Of a stretch of DNA of 64,000 bases, positions 5,431 through 10,920 are shown piece by piece (the first letter of the stretch is position 1; each line of letters begins with the position of its first letter). Position numbers and translations under genes: made by a program. This stretch comes from a virus. Under the pieces are notes generated by a model that ran no database searches, was not told the origin of the DNA, and was given only the letters and a program-made list of their open reading frames with translations. The stretch is taken from positions 1 through 64,000 of IMG/VR virus record IMGVR_UViG_3300005613_000021; one strand, written 5' to 3'.

Positions 5431-5458
5431 AGTATACACACTGTATCGGCGTTGTCAA
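5431..5458 (-). promoter_or_regulatory. Sigma70-type promoter, leftward
   Basis: TTGACA (5453-5458) in the context GGGGTTGACA, and TATACT (5431-5436), 16 bp apart, with GCCGATACAG in the spacer. Confidence 0.76.
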
Positions 5459-5468
5459 CCCCTAATCT

Positions 5469-5627
5469 TCAATATTTTTCAAAAATCGTATCCAAGTAGA
5501 TTTCATCCTTAGTGATCACATATCCATACTCCATATTGGGGGTATAAACCCCAACGTATACTTTGCCATTCTCAAAACCTTCAAAACCCACCACCATACC
5601 AAAAATCGTGCAGAGTGTCAACATCAT
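5469..5627 (-). CDS. Hypothetical protein, 52 residues
   Basis: The frame from ATG 5627 to TGA 5469 encodes MMLTLCTIFGMVVGFEGFEN and a second half with alternating beta residues (GKVYVGVYTPNMEYGYVITK...). GGAG precedes the start by 4 nt, or by 7 nt if the second ATG (5624) is used. The first 15 residues are hydrophobic. A TTGACA-N17-TATGGT pattern overlaps the first codons and could instead be a promoter, which would make this frame doubtful. No clear promoter is seen upstream apart from a GTCGATATATAAAG box near 5660. Confidence 0.45.
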   Translation of the reverse strand: MMLTLCTIFGMVVGFEGFENGKVYVGVYTPNMEYGYVITKDEIYLDTIFEKY

Positions 5628-5699
5628 TTTTCTCCACTGGTTATTCTTGCCAATACTTTATATATCGACAACCGGCCGGAAAAACATTAGAGGAAAATA

Positions 5700-5795
5700 A
5701 AAATTTTGGGCTTGATTTTGGCTGGCTATTATCATATAATCGAACCGCCCAGTTTGGGTGGTACAACCCCCTAAAAGTAGGGTGTGGATCGCGCC
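5700..5795 (-). other. Intergenic 3'-UTR module, copy A
   Basis: Shares with copies B (7088) and C (7810) the order: GGCTGGCT and CATAAT-like box, a hairpin, AACCCC, then GGTG-TGGA-CG. The hairpin here is ACC-G-CCC/GGG-T-GGT (5744-5762), different in sequence from B and C but similar in position and pairing. It follows the stop of the gene at 5829-6068. Confidence 0.55.
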
Positions 5796-5808
5796 ACTAT
5801 TTAGTGAA

Positions 5809-5837
5809 CATAAGTTTAGCAAACATAACTACTTACA
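5809..5837. repeat. Degenerate dyad, copy 5, without palindrome
   Basis: CATAAGT-N15-ACTTACA keeps the 5-bp inverted arms and the 15-nt spacing of the composite element, but no CGGCCGGCCG lies 7 nt away on either side. A CCGGCCGG occurs 130 bp away at 5672-5679. Confidence 0.5.
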
Positions 5838-6068
5838 TTCATCTGTTTCGTTCACAAAACACGCTTCGTTTACTTCATCATGATCAATACCACTATCATT
5901 CCATGCTACATTGTCAGGAGTTTCAAGTGAACCCAATTCCCTCATAGTATCAACGAACTCATCATAATTAGCACAATCGCTGGCAATATTATAGAGTCCT
6001 TCATCATTACTAATCCAGAGGGCGACGTTCCACGTTTCGTAATTTTTGTAACCGTTGTAACCACTCAT
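5829..6068 (-). CDS. Conserved small phage protein (GYKNYETWNVALWI type)
   Basis: A 79-residue acidic protein beginning MSGYNGYKNYETWNVALWIS, then NDEGLYNIA. This N-terminal motif recurs in many phage hypothetical proteins, including those of cyanophages; their function is not known. GGAGAG 6 nt before ATG 6068 supports the start. It stands alone, with its promoter at 6114-6141. Its stop codon overlaps dyad copy 5. Confidence 0.75.
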   Translation of the reverse strand: MSGYNGYKNYETWNVALWISNDEGLYNIASDCANYDEFVDTMRELGSLETPDNVAWNDSGIDHDEVNEACFVNETDECK

Positions 6069-6113
6069 GATAGTCTCTCCAAGAAAACCAAAGTAACCGT
6101 AACCACTAGAAAC

Positions 6114-6141
6114 AGTATAACGGCTAAACCGTCGTTGTCAA
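6114..6141 (-). promoter_or_regulatory. Sigma70-type promoter, leftward
   Basis: TTGACA (6136-6141) and TATACT (6114-6119), 16 bp apart. The spacer has ACGACGGTTTAGCCG, a diverged version of the GNCGAT box. Confidence 0.75.
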
Positions 6142-6163
6142 GTTTGCTTTTCATTTCATTTTC

Positions 6164-6472
6164 CTACTTTGCCATTGACGTAAAAATTGTTGATCCTTTT
6201 TTTATCCCAATTACATTCCCTTCCGCATCATATTCTGCGTTACTTTCATATGTCCATCCATTCTCACAACGAAATTGTCCCCAGAAAATTTTATCTCCCC
6301 TAAACTTTTGTCCAACAGTTCGCGTCGATCTTGGCCCTACTTTCACTACTGTGCCAATAGGTTTCATTTCTTCAATAACGCCCCCCTCTTCATAATCAAA
6401 AATCTCAACCCATCCAGATACTACTTTGTTTTGCAGTGGGCAGTATCTTGTTTTTTCGATATAGCATTTCAT
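6164..6472 (-). CDS. Hypothetical beta-rich protein
   Basis: A 102-residue protein, MKCYIEKTRYCPLQNKVVSG..., with a predicted all-beta character and the run RTVGQKFRGDKIFWGQFRCE. ATG 6472 is 7 nt from GAGG; ATG 6478, two codons earlier, overlaps the upstream stop as ATGA and is the alternative. It is the second gene of a pair with 6475-6696. Family not recognised. Confidence 0.6.
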   Translation of the reverse strand: MKCYIEKTRYCPLQNKVVSGWVEIFDYEEGGVIEEMKPIGTVVKVGPRSTRTVGQKFRGDKIFWGQFRCENGWTYESNAEYDAEGNVIGIKKGSTIFTSMAK

Positions 6473-6474
6473 TT

Positions 6475-6696
6475 TCATACCTCACAAATAATCTTGCGAC
6501 ACTTGATTTTCTTAGCAGTAGGAAACTTCTCTTCTACTCTAAGCACAGCATCCATTTTGGTTTCGTACTTGGTTCCAAGTTTCCAAGACCAATTCTTACC
6601 GTCCATATCGAACGATATACTCCAACCCATAAAGATATGCTCATGGCGTTCTTGACCCCACATATCATATCGACCATATCTACCATACCTACTCAT
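6475..6696 (-). CDS. Hypothetical protein
   Basis: A 73-residue protein that begins with an Arg-Gly-Tyr-rich stretch (MSRYGRYGRYDMWGQERHEH) followed by a compact domain (WSISFDMDGKNWSWKLGTKY). ATG 6696 follows GAGAG at 6 nt; an extension to 6741 lacks an RBS and reaches the promoter. It is the first gene of a pair. Function unknown. Confidence 0.6.
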   Translation of the reverse strand: MSRYGRYGRYDMWGQERHEHIFMGWSISFDMDGKNWSWKLGTKYETKMDAVLRVEEKFPTAKKIKCRKIICEV

Positions 6697-6731
6697 AATC
6701 AACTCTCTCTTTCTTTCTTTCTTACTTTCCA

Positions 6732-6760
6732 AGTCTACCAAACTTTTCCTGCCGTGTCAA
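6732..6760 (-). promoter_or_regulatory. Sigma70-type promoter, leftward, overlapping an upstream stop codon
   Basis: TTGACA (6755-6760) and TAGACT (6732-6737), 17 bp apart, with GGAAAAGTTTGG before the -10, a spacer shared with the promoters at 8379 and 9234. The TGA of the upstream gene (6757-6759) is inside the -35 box. Confidence 0.75.
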
Positions 6761-6984
6761 CCCTCATACCAATCAGTATTGTGAGCATCCCAAGCGATTA
6801 TATACCCTTCACTGTCGATAGTGAGAGTTCCAAAATCGTAGCCAATTTCAAGTTGACCGTCATTGGCAACTGCTTCACTCAGCAGTTCATCACTTACTGA
6901 ACCTTCGTTCACCAGCTGATCGTGCCAACCAGTTGGGCGATCTTCGATATGGTCTTGAATCTCAGTTTTGTTCATAAACATCAT
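6757..6984 (-). CDS. Hypothetical acidic protein
   Basis: A 75-residue protein, MMFMNKTEIQDHIEDRPTGW..., with a helical first half and a beta second half (LEIGYDFGTLTIDSEGYIIA). Three ATGs (6984, 6981, 6975) follow the purine-rich AAGGAAAGGGAAAGAAA; the first is used here, but any could be the start. It stands alone, with its promoter at 7029-7057. Function unknown. Confidence 0.6.
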   Translation of the reverse strand: MMFMNKTEIQDHIEDRPTGWHDQLVNEGSVSDELLSEAVANDGQLEIGYDFGTLTIDSEGYIIAWDAHNTDWYEG

Positions 6985-7028
6985 TTTCTTTCCCTTTCCT
7001 TTCTTTCTCTCTTACTTCTTATATCGAC

Positions 7029-7057
7029 ATTCTATCATACGGAACTTTAGCTGTCAA
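7029..7057 (-). promoter_or_regulatory. Sigma70-type promoter with downstream GTCGATATA box
   Basis: TTGACA (7052-7057) and TAGAAT (7029-7034), 17 bp apart; GTCGATATAAG follows directly downstream of the -10 as at 4456. Confidence 0.75.
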
Positions 7058-7087
7058 GCAAAAAAAATCTGAAAAAATTATTTGCTT

Positions 7088-7186
7088 TTTTGGCACGGGA
7101 TTTGCTGGCTGTTTCCATAATGCCAACCCGAAGGGTTAGCTACTACAGCGGGGTCAACCCCTCTTAGGTGGGGTGTAGAGCGATCC
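7088..7186 (-). other. Intergenic 3'-UTR module, copy B
   Basis: Contains TTGGCACGG, GCTGGCTGTTTCCATAAT, the hairpin AACCC-GAA-GGGTT (7125-7137), CAACCCC, GGTGGGGTGTAGAGCG. It follows the stop at 7193 and precedes the next promoter; a T-rich tail on the minus strand suggests transcript ending. Confidence 0.6.
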
Positions 7187-7192
7187 ACCCCT

Positions 7193-7354
7193 CTAACGGG
7201 GGGAATAGATATCTTTCGCTTCGGCCTGTATTTTGATACCCTTGAACTGAACAGGCGTATATAGTTTAGGATATGCCTGAACATAGGTATCCTTCACCCA
7301 TTGTTTCTCGCCGGTGCTTTTCACCTGAACATATGTTAGCTTGGTGGTGGACAT
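7193..7354 (-). CDS. Hypothetical protein, 53 residues
   Basis: The frame from ATG 7354 to TAG 7193 encodes MSTTKLTYVQVKSTGEKQWV and continues as a small basic beta-type domain (KDTYVQAYPKLYTPVQFKGI...). GGAG lies 9 nt upstream, within the end of the preceding gene, so the two are coupled. The TAG stop lies in the loop of the hairpin CCCC-TCTAAC-GGGG (7188-7201). Function unknown. Confidence 0.58.
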   Translation of the reverse strand: MSTTKLTYVQVKSTGEKQWVKDTYVQAYPKLYTPVQFKGIKIQAEAKDIYSPR

Positions 7355-7358
7355 ACTT

Positions 7359-7685
7359 TCAATCTCCAAATGGGGACGTTTCGGTTTCGCTCAGTGTAGC
7401 ATACTGGGCGATTAGAGCTTCCACCCTTTCGGGGGAGCCGGGCTTTCCTACCTTTTCTATCATACGATCCTCACCCCCAATCAGACGGGGATCAGCTTTG
7501 GGCTTTGCAATCCTCAATTCCCGCAAGGCCGAGCGTGTAAACTTCAAAACCTTTTCACTCTGCACAACCTCACCATCGGCGGTACTCTTTTCGCACGGAA
7601 TCGCCATACCCTGCCAAATGGTGGTTGCTTGGTTCCAAGCCTTGCGAGTGATAGGAAATTGTGCCATTAGGCTTTCGGTACTCAT
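7359..7685 (-). CDS. Hypothetical helical protein
   Basis: A 108-residue protein, MSTESLMAQFPITRKAWNQA..., mostly helical and charged, with EKVLKFTRSALRELRIAKPK in the centre. It is the first gene of a pair with 7193-7354; its own promoter is at 7720-7748. AAAGGAG (CCCAAAGGAGAAAAAG) precedes ATG 7685. Function unknown. Confidence 0.62.
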   Translation of the reverse strand: MSTESLMAQFPITRKAWNQATTIWQGMAIPCEKSTADGEVVQSEKVLKFTRSALRELRIAKPKADPRLIGGEDRMIEKVGKPGSPERVEALIAQYATLSETETSPFGD

Positions 7686-7719
7686 TCTTTTTCTCCTTTG
7701 GGTTACTTTCTATATCGAC

Positions 7720-7748
7720 ATTATACCAAACCAAACTTGAGCAGTCAA
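7720..7748 (-). promoter_or_regulatory. Sigma70-type promoter with downstream GTCGATATA box
   Basis: TTGACT (7743-7748) and TATAAT (7720-7725), 17 bp apart; GTCGATATAG follows the -10 directly. Confidence 0.77.
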
Positions 7749-7809
7749 CAATATTTTTGGAATTTTTATGTCAAGAGATTTTGACACAATTTTTTCTCAT
7801 TTTCTGCAG

Positions 7810-7908
7810 ATTTGGCACGGTTTTCGCTGGCTGTTTCCATAATTCGACCGGCTAGTTTAGCCGGTACAATTGAGGGAGACAACCCCCCATTGGTGGGGTA
7901 TGGAGCGC
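7810..7908 (-). other. Intergenic 3'-UTR module, copy C
   Basis: Contains TTTGGCACGG, GCTGGCTGTTTCCATAAT, a perfect 8-bp hairpin ACCGGCTA-GTT-TAGCCGGT (7847-7865), AACCCC, GGTGGGGTATGGAGCG. Flanks match copy B closely while the hairpin sequence does not, which points to selection on structure. Confidence 0.62.
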
Positions 7909-7937
7909 TTCACCCCCTTTTTTGGGGGGGTAATGCC

Positions 7938-8129
7938 TCACTTGGGGGGATAGCTACCAATCCAGAGCAGATTGTCACGATACACCCTCGCAAGAGGGGT
8001 GCCATGCCTCTTTCGGATGAGCCTGAGTTGAGCAGCAAGCGTACCCCTGTGTTGAGGGGATGGCCCACACTGAACCCATTCGCCAGCCCACCTATTCAAT
8101 CGTTCATCACTTGAGTAGAAGCCTTGCAT
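7938..8129 (-). CDS. Small basic hypothetical protein
   Basis: A 63-residue protein, MQGFYSSDERLNRWAGEWVQ..., with a basic second half (RLIRKRHGTPLARVYRDNLL). A TTG at 8156 would extend it, but ATG 8129 lies 9-10 nt after AAAGG and is preferred. The TGA stop falls in a C2-loop-G2 stretch at 7936-7945. Second gene of a pair with 8147-8353. Function unknown. Confidence 0.55.
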   Translation of the reverse strand: MQGFYSSDERLNRWAGEWVQCGPSPQHRGTLAAQLRLIRKRHGTPLARVYRDNLLWIGSYPPK

Positions 8130-8146
8130 AGTGAACACCCTTTCAG

Positions 8147-8353
8147 TTATTCCCAATTCCTGTAACGCAACCGCAACACACCAGCGGCAGCACGAATACC
8201 ATTTTCGACAGACTCACGATCAACCCCCTCAAGGGTGGGGAGATGCTGTTGAGCAACACGAAGCCAAGTCTGAACTGTAAAATCGTTCAGCTTGTGAAAC
8301 TGATTTTGCAATTCGACAACACTAGGGACACGGCCAATTTCCAAAACGCTCAT
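8147..8353 (-). CDS. Small helical hypothetical protein
   Basis: A 68-residue helical protein, MSVLEIGRVPSVVELQNQFH... VLRLRYRNWE. ATG 8353 is 9 nt after AAGG; ATG 8359 is the alternative, and further extension crosses the promoter at 8379-8406. A C4-loop-G4 hairpin (near 8224-8240) is read through inside the gene and encodes part of THLPTLEGVD. Function unknown. Confidence 0.58.
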   Translation of the reverse strand: MSVLEIGRVPSVVELQNQFHKLNDFTVQTWLRVAQQHLPTLEGVDRESVENGIRAAAGVLRLRYRNWE

Positions 8354-8378
8354 TTTCATTTTCCTTTCAAGTGAAACT

Positions 8379-8406
8379 AGTCTACCAAAACTTTCCCACG
8401 TGTCAA
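8379..8406 (-). promoter_or_regulatory. Sigma70-type promoter, leftward
   Basis: TTGACA (8401-8406) in the context GGGGGTTGACA, and TAGACT (8379-8384), 16 bp apart, with GGGAAAGTTTTGG before the -10. A C4-ACTATT-G4 hairpin with the upstream stop codon in its loop abuts it. Confidence 0.76.
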
Positions 8407-8412
8407 CCCCCA

Positions 8413-8601
8413 CTATTGGGGTACTGTCATCCAACCACCAAGAATGGCTTTGATGTTGGCCTCGCAAAGCCTAATCATTTTCGGATCGTCGAAAGTGTAG
8501 CCTGTAGACTTTCGAACCACTTTCAGAACCTTCACCCCGCCATTGGGGAGGGTGACGTATTCTGCTGAAATTCCGACGATAGGTGAAATCTTTTTGATCA
8601 T
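8413..8601 (-). CDS. Hypothetical protein, 62 residues
   Basis: MIKKISPIVGISAEYVTLPN is followed by a beta-strand and helix pattern (GGVKVLKVVRKSTGYTFDDP). ATG 8601 follows AAAAGGAAAACGAAA. The stop codon TAG (8413-8415) sits in the loop of CCCC-ACTATT-GGGG (8408-8421), and the next promoter's -35 begins at once, so gene end, hairpin and promoter are packed into about 20 bp. Function unknown. Confidence 0.6.
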   Translation of the reverse strand: MIKKISPIVGISAEYVTLPNGGVKVLKVVRKSTGYTFDDPKMIRLCEANIKAILGGWMTVPQ

Positions 8602-8631
8602 TTTCGTTTTCCTTTTCTCTTGTGTTGCTGA

Positions 8632-8660
8632 AGTATACTCTACTGATCGTCACTTGTCAA
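8632..8660 (-). promoter_or_regulatory. Sigma70-type promoter, leftward
   Basis: TTGACA (8655-8660) and TATACT (8632-8637), 17 bp apart, with GACGATCAGTAGAG in the spacer. Confidence 0.77.
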
Positions 8661-8677
8661 GTTTTTCTTGAAAATTT

Positions 8678-9205
8678 TTATGCCATAGCAAACCCCCCAT
8701 TAGCATCCCACTCGATGGTGGGGATATGCTGGTGAATCATAGACTTTCCGAAACCGATACTATATCCGTCAACCCCCCTGTTGGGGGAGCAGTTTGAGAT
8801 CCATCGTTTGATATCGCGAACACTAGCAGTTTTCACGACAACCCCCCTAGTTGGGTGGACGAAAGCGAAAAACAGAATGTCGAACAATTCTGGCTTGATT
8901 CGGTGAAACTTATACCGCCCAGTTGAGGGGGCCGACAGACTACTCTTGCACTCCACCCGAATGGGGGAGCCATCGACTATAATGGCAAGATCGAAGCTAT
9001 TTTGAGAACCCCCCAGATGGGTGGTCTGTACTCCGATTTTCTGCAATCGCTTTGCTATTAGATTTTCGATTGCAACCCCCCTATCGGGGCATGTCTGGAG
9101 AGAGAGCATATAGCTTGACTCGTTCTTTTGGGGGGTATAAACCGCCTCCCCCCTATTTTGGGTGATTGTGGCGAGCGATTCAAGAATATCGGCGGTGGTG
9201 AACAT
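8678..9205 (-). CDS. PD-(D/E)XK superfamily nuclease
   Basis: A 175-residue protein with the core of the restriction-endonuclease-like fold: a helix with E47 (RGVAIENLIAKRLQKIGVQT), then D72 in SFDLAIIVDG and E85-C-K87 in IRVECKSS, the usual order of the metal-binding acids and Lys. Families with this fold include restriction enzymes and Holliday junction resolvases; which one this is cannot be told. At least six C-loop-G hairpins lie inside the coding region, for example CCCCC-TGTT-GGGGG (8774-8787) and CCCC-TATC-GGGG (9078-9089), mostly encoding short P-x-R-G or L-G-G turns. The promoter is at 9234-9261. Confidence 0.72.
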   Translation of the reverse strand: MFTTADILESLATITQNRGEAVYTPQKNESSYMLSLQTCPDRGVAIENLIAKRLQKIGVQTTHLGGSQNSFDLAIIVDGSPIRVECKSSLSAPSTGRYKFHRIKPELFDILFFAFVHPTRGVVVKTASVRDIKRWISNCSPNRGVDGYSIGFGKSMIHQHIPTIEWDANGGFAMA

Positions 9206-9233
9206 GCTAGGTTTCCTTGTGGTGAACTATTCA

Positions 9234-9261
9234 AGTATACCAAAACTTTCCAGACTGCTAA
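9234..9261 (-). promoter_or_regulatory. Promoter of the PD-(D/E)XK gene, leftward
   Basis: TTAGCA (9256-9261) and TATACT (9234-9239), 16 bp apart, with GGAAAGTTTTGG before the -10. The -35 is weaker than in neighbouring promoters. Confidence 0.6.
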
Positions 9262-9282
9262 CCCCCATTATGGGGGGATCGA

Positions 9283-9474
9283 TCAATTTTTCCATTCCCG
9301 AAATACTAGTTGGATATGCTTGCCATACTTGCTTTGAGCATATCGCAAAGCGGTATATCGACTGTTGTCCGTTGAACCAACGGCACCCAATAGCTTCCCG
9401 CTATCGTCAAAGACATTCCAAATCTTTCGACCACGAGTGTTCATTTCAGCGAGGATATCGTAATTTTTTTCCAT
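9283..9474 (-). CDS. Hypothetical protein, 63 residues
   Basis: MEKNYDILAEMNTRGRKIWN leads into VFDDSGKLLGAVGSTDNSRY, a small mixed alpha/beta domain. ATG 9474 follows a purine-rich AGGAAAGTTTGGAAAA. A longer in-frame start at 9567 would add a Gly-Lys-Phe-rich, low-complexity stretch (GKFGSLGKFSPLGKFGK) that corresponds to repeated AAGTTT promoter-like DNA, so it is rejected. Probably read from the promoter at 9752 together with 9536-9706, or from a weak promoter near 9500. Function unknown. Confidence 0.52.
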   Translation of the reverse strand: MEKNYDILAEMNTRGRKIWNVFDDSGKLLGAVGSTDNSRYTALRYAQSKYGKHIQLVFREWKN

Positions 9475-9535
9475 TTTTCCAAACTTTCCTAAGGGTGAAA
9501 ACTTTCCTAAACTACCAAACTTGCCAGACCCCCCA

Positions 9536-9706
9536 CTAGAGGTAGAGGGTTTCTGACCAATCCCCACAATGGGGGCATATCACCAACTCCCCCTCTTTGG
9601 GGTAGTCCTCAAGGGGGGCATAGCAACAATCTGAACAGGCGAACAGATCGTAGTCATTTTGGGGGGTAGTTTCTTCCACGTTTACTTTTGCAATGAAATC
9701 TGCCAT
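9536..9706 (-). CDS. Small zinc-ribbon protein
   Basis: A 56-residue protein with CSDCC near residue 23 and CPHCG near residue 45, a zinc ribbon in an acidic context. ATG 9706 is 8 nt after AGAGG; the earlier ATG at 9745 is too close to the -10 box. The CPHCG knuckle is encoded by a C5-ATTGT-G4 hairpin, and the TAG stop (9536-9538) lies in the loop of another (CCCC-ACTAGA-GG). Function unknown. Confidence 0.6.
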   Translation of the reverse strand: MADFIAKVNVEETTPQNDYDLFACSDCCYAPLEDYPKEGELVICPHCGDWSETLYL

Positions 9707-9751
9707 TTTGGCATCCTCTCGATTGTGGGTGTCATTTCTCTTCATGCCATC

Positions 9752-9780
9752 ATTATACCTTATTCATCGGCAATGGTCAA
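9752..9780 (-). promoter_or_regulatory. Sigma70-type promoter, first of the leftward arm
   Basis: TTGACC (9775-9780) in the context GGGGTTGACC, and TATAAT (9752-9757), 17 bp apart, with GCCGATGAATAAGG in the spacer. Confidence 0.77.
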
Positions 9781-9810
9781 CCCCTAGCATGAAAAAAAAT
9801 CAGATTTTTT

Positions 9811-9839
9811 TGTAAGTCTTTATATCCCAATGGGTTACG
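9811..9839. repeat. Degenerate dyad, copy 6, without palindrome
   Basis: TGTAAGT-N15-GGTTACG keeps the arm positions and 15-nt spacing of the composite element, with mismatches. A strong A/T hairpin (AAAAAAATC-A-GATTTTTTT, about 9793-9810) lies directly to its left. Confidence 0.4.
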
Positions 9840-9914
9840 TTCAAAAAAAAATCTTCCGTCGCCATTGGACACCTAGTATCGTGAGAATAGGTGAACAACG
9901 TACACTAGTTTGCA

Positions 9915-9989
9915 ACCCCCCATCCGAGGGTGTTCAGCCGTTCACCCCCCATCCGAGGGTGTTCAGCCGTTCACCCCCCATCCGAGGGG
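9915..9989. repeat. 29-bp tandem repeat, three copies, in the divergent spacer
   Basis: The unit begins ACCCCCCATCCGAGGG and continues TGTTCAGCCGTTC. It starts at 9915, 9944 and 9973; the third copy is cut after the C-G hairpin. The 404-bp stretch 9781-10184 has no gene before the rightward promoter and also holds hairpins at 10000-10015 (C6-ATAA-G6) and 10021-10035 (CCGCC-AAAAT-GGCGG). Coding polarity flips here, so an origin or regulatory role is possible. Confidence 0.7.
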
Positions 9990-9995
9990 TTTTTT
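9974..9995 (+). terminator. Intrinsic-terminator-like hairpin
   Basis: CCCC-ATCCGA-GGGG (9976-9989) followed at once by TTTTTT. It would stop rightward transcription before the late block; no rightward gene lies close upstream, so it may insulate the block. Confidence 0.5.
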
Positions 9996-10126
9996 CATTC
10001 CCCCCATAAGGGGGGTTGTTCCGCCAAAATGGCGGGGGTGGTCTAAACACAATCCAGAACACATATTTAAAATGTAATACCTAAACTATAAAGATTGCCC
10101 CACTATGATACTTCCATCGATAAAAC

Positions 10127-10155
10127 TTGACCCTTTGGTGTATAGATTCTATAAT
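10127..10155 (+). promoter_or_regulatory. Sigma70-type promoter of the late block, rightward
   Basis: TTGACC (10127-10132) and a perfect TATAAT (10150-10155), 17 bp apart. A GTGTATA box (10138-10144) lies in the spacer, 47 bp before ATG 10185, so two polymerase forms could use this region. Confidence 0.75.
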
Positions 10156-10184
10156 AGCATTATAATACTATTGCAGGAGAAACT

Positions 10185-10358
10185 ATGACACATATTTTTG
10201 CAGCATCATCGTTAGTAGTAACAGGAAATCCAGATAATCAACCATCATTAGACGAGCTGAAACTTGTTGATGGTAAAAGCATAGCGGAGTTAATACATGC
10301 CACAGAAAACCAAGGAAAAGATGATTCTAGGAAAAGTGAGCGAAAAACACTTTCTTGA
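10185..10358 (+). CDS. Small hypothetical protein overlapping the sigma-like gene
   Basis: A 57-residue frame, MTHIFAASSLVVTGNPDNQP..., has AGGAGA 4 nt before ATG 10185 and lies 30 bp from the TATAAT box, so it is likely the first gene of the rightward transcript. Its last 62 bp overlap the next gene in another frame, and its C-terminus (KDDSRKSERKTLS) reads as a by-product of that overlap. It may be a leader peptide coupling translation to the next gene. Function unknown. Confidence 0.55.
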   Translation: MTHIFAASSLVVTGNPDNQPSLDELKLVDGKSIAELIHATENQGKDDSRKSERKTLS

Positions 10359-10920
10359 AACGATAGACAAAATTTGCTACAAGCTGCTTCACAAGTTTAA
10401 ATTTGGCTATCATGACATAGAAGACATGAAACAACAAGCATATATTTTTGCCCTACAAGGACTAGAAAACTATGACACTAGCAAACCCCTAGAAAATTTC
10501 TTATGGACCCACATACGAAATCGACTTTTCAATTTCAAAAGAGACAAATACCAAAGACCAGATCGCCCATGTAATACTTGCGAGTTCTATGACAAAGACT
10601 ATGCCAAAAGCACCAGTCAATGCACACAGTTCAACTGCAAAATCAATTGCCCCTTATACAATAATTGGTATGTAAAAAACAACAATAAAAAGAATCTTAT
10701 GCAAGTAAGTCGCACCGAAGGGGCCGAAAACATTAAAAATAGAGAATTAGATTTTGTTAAAACCTTACAGAATCAAGAGATTCTCAACAAGATAGACCCA
10801 CACATTAAAGTAGAACTTCGCAAATATTATCTTATGGTCCTTTACGGCCAAAAAATTCCCAAAAAATATAACACCCTACTTCTGCAAAACATAAAAGAAA
10901 TACTATCAAGTCATGAGTAA
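10297..10920 (+). CDS. Sigma-70 region 2-like protein, putative late sigma factor
   Basis: A 207-residue protein. Residues 38-90 match sigma region 2 (YHDIEDMKQQAYIFALQGLE, then NYDTSKPLENFLWTHIRNRL and FNFKRDKYQ), the part that binds core RNA polymerase and the -10 element. A Cys cluster follows (C92-x2-C95, C109-x4-C114-x3-C118), which may bind zinc, and no clear region 4 is seen, as in the late sigma protein gp55 of T4-like phages. It heads the late block, fitting a late transcription role. GGAG lies 7 nt before ATG 10297. Its end overlaps the next start as ATGAGTAA. Confidence 0.7.
   Translation: MPQKTKEKMILGKVSEKHFLETIDKICYKLLHKFKFGYHDIEDMKQQAYIFALQGLENYDTSKPLENFLWTHIRNRLFNFKRDKYQRPDRPCNTCEFYDKDYAKSTSQCTQFNCKINCPLYNNWYVKNNNKKNLMQVSRTEGAENIKNRELDFVKTLQNQEILNKIDPHIKVELRKYYLMVLYGQKIPKKYNTLLLQNIKEILSSHE

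Noticed and set aside
5596-5624. Promoter TTGACA-N17-TATGGT inside the gene at 5469-5627
   Set aside because: It overlaps the first codons and no gene with an RBS lies directly downstream in the leftward direction; kept only as a doubt about that gene.
7078-7284. 68-codon leftward frame
   Set aside because: It runs antisense-frame through the 3'-UTR module and the hairpins, has no RBS, and overlaps the better supported 53-codon gene at 7193-7354.
9915-9989. CRISPR array
   Set aside because: The 29-bp units are directly adjacent with no variable spacers between them, so this is a plain tandem repeat.
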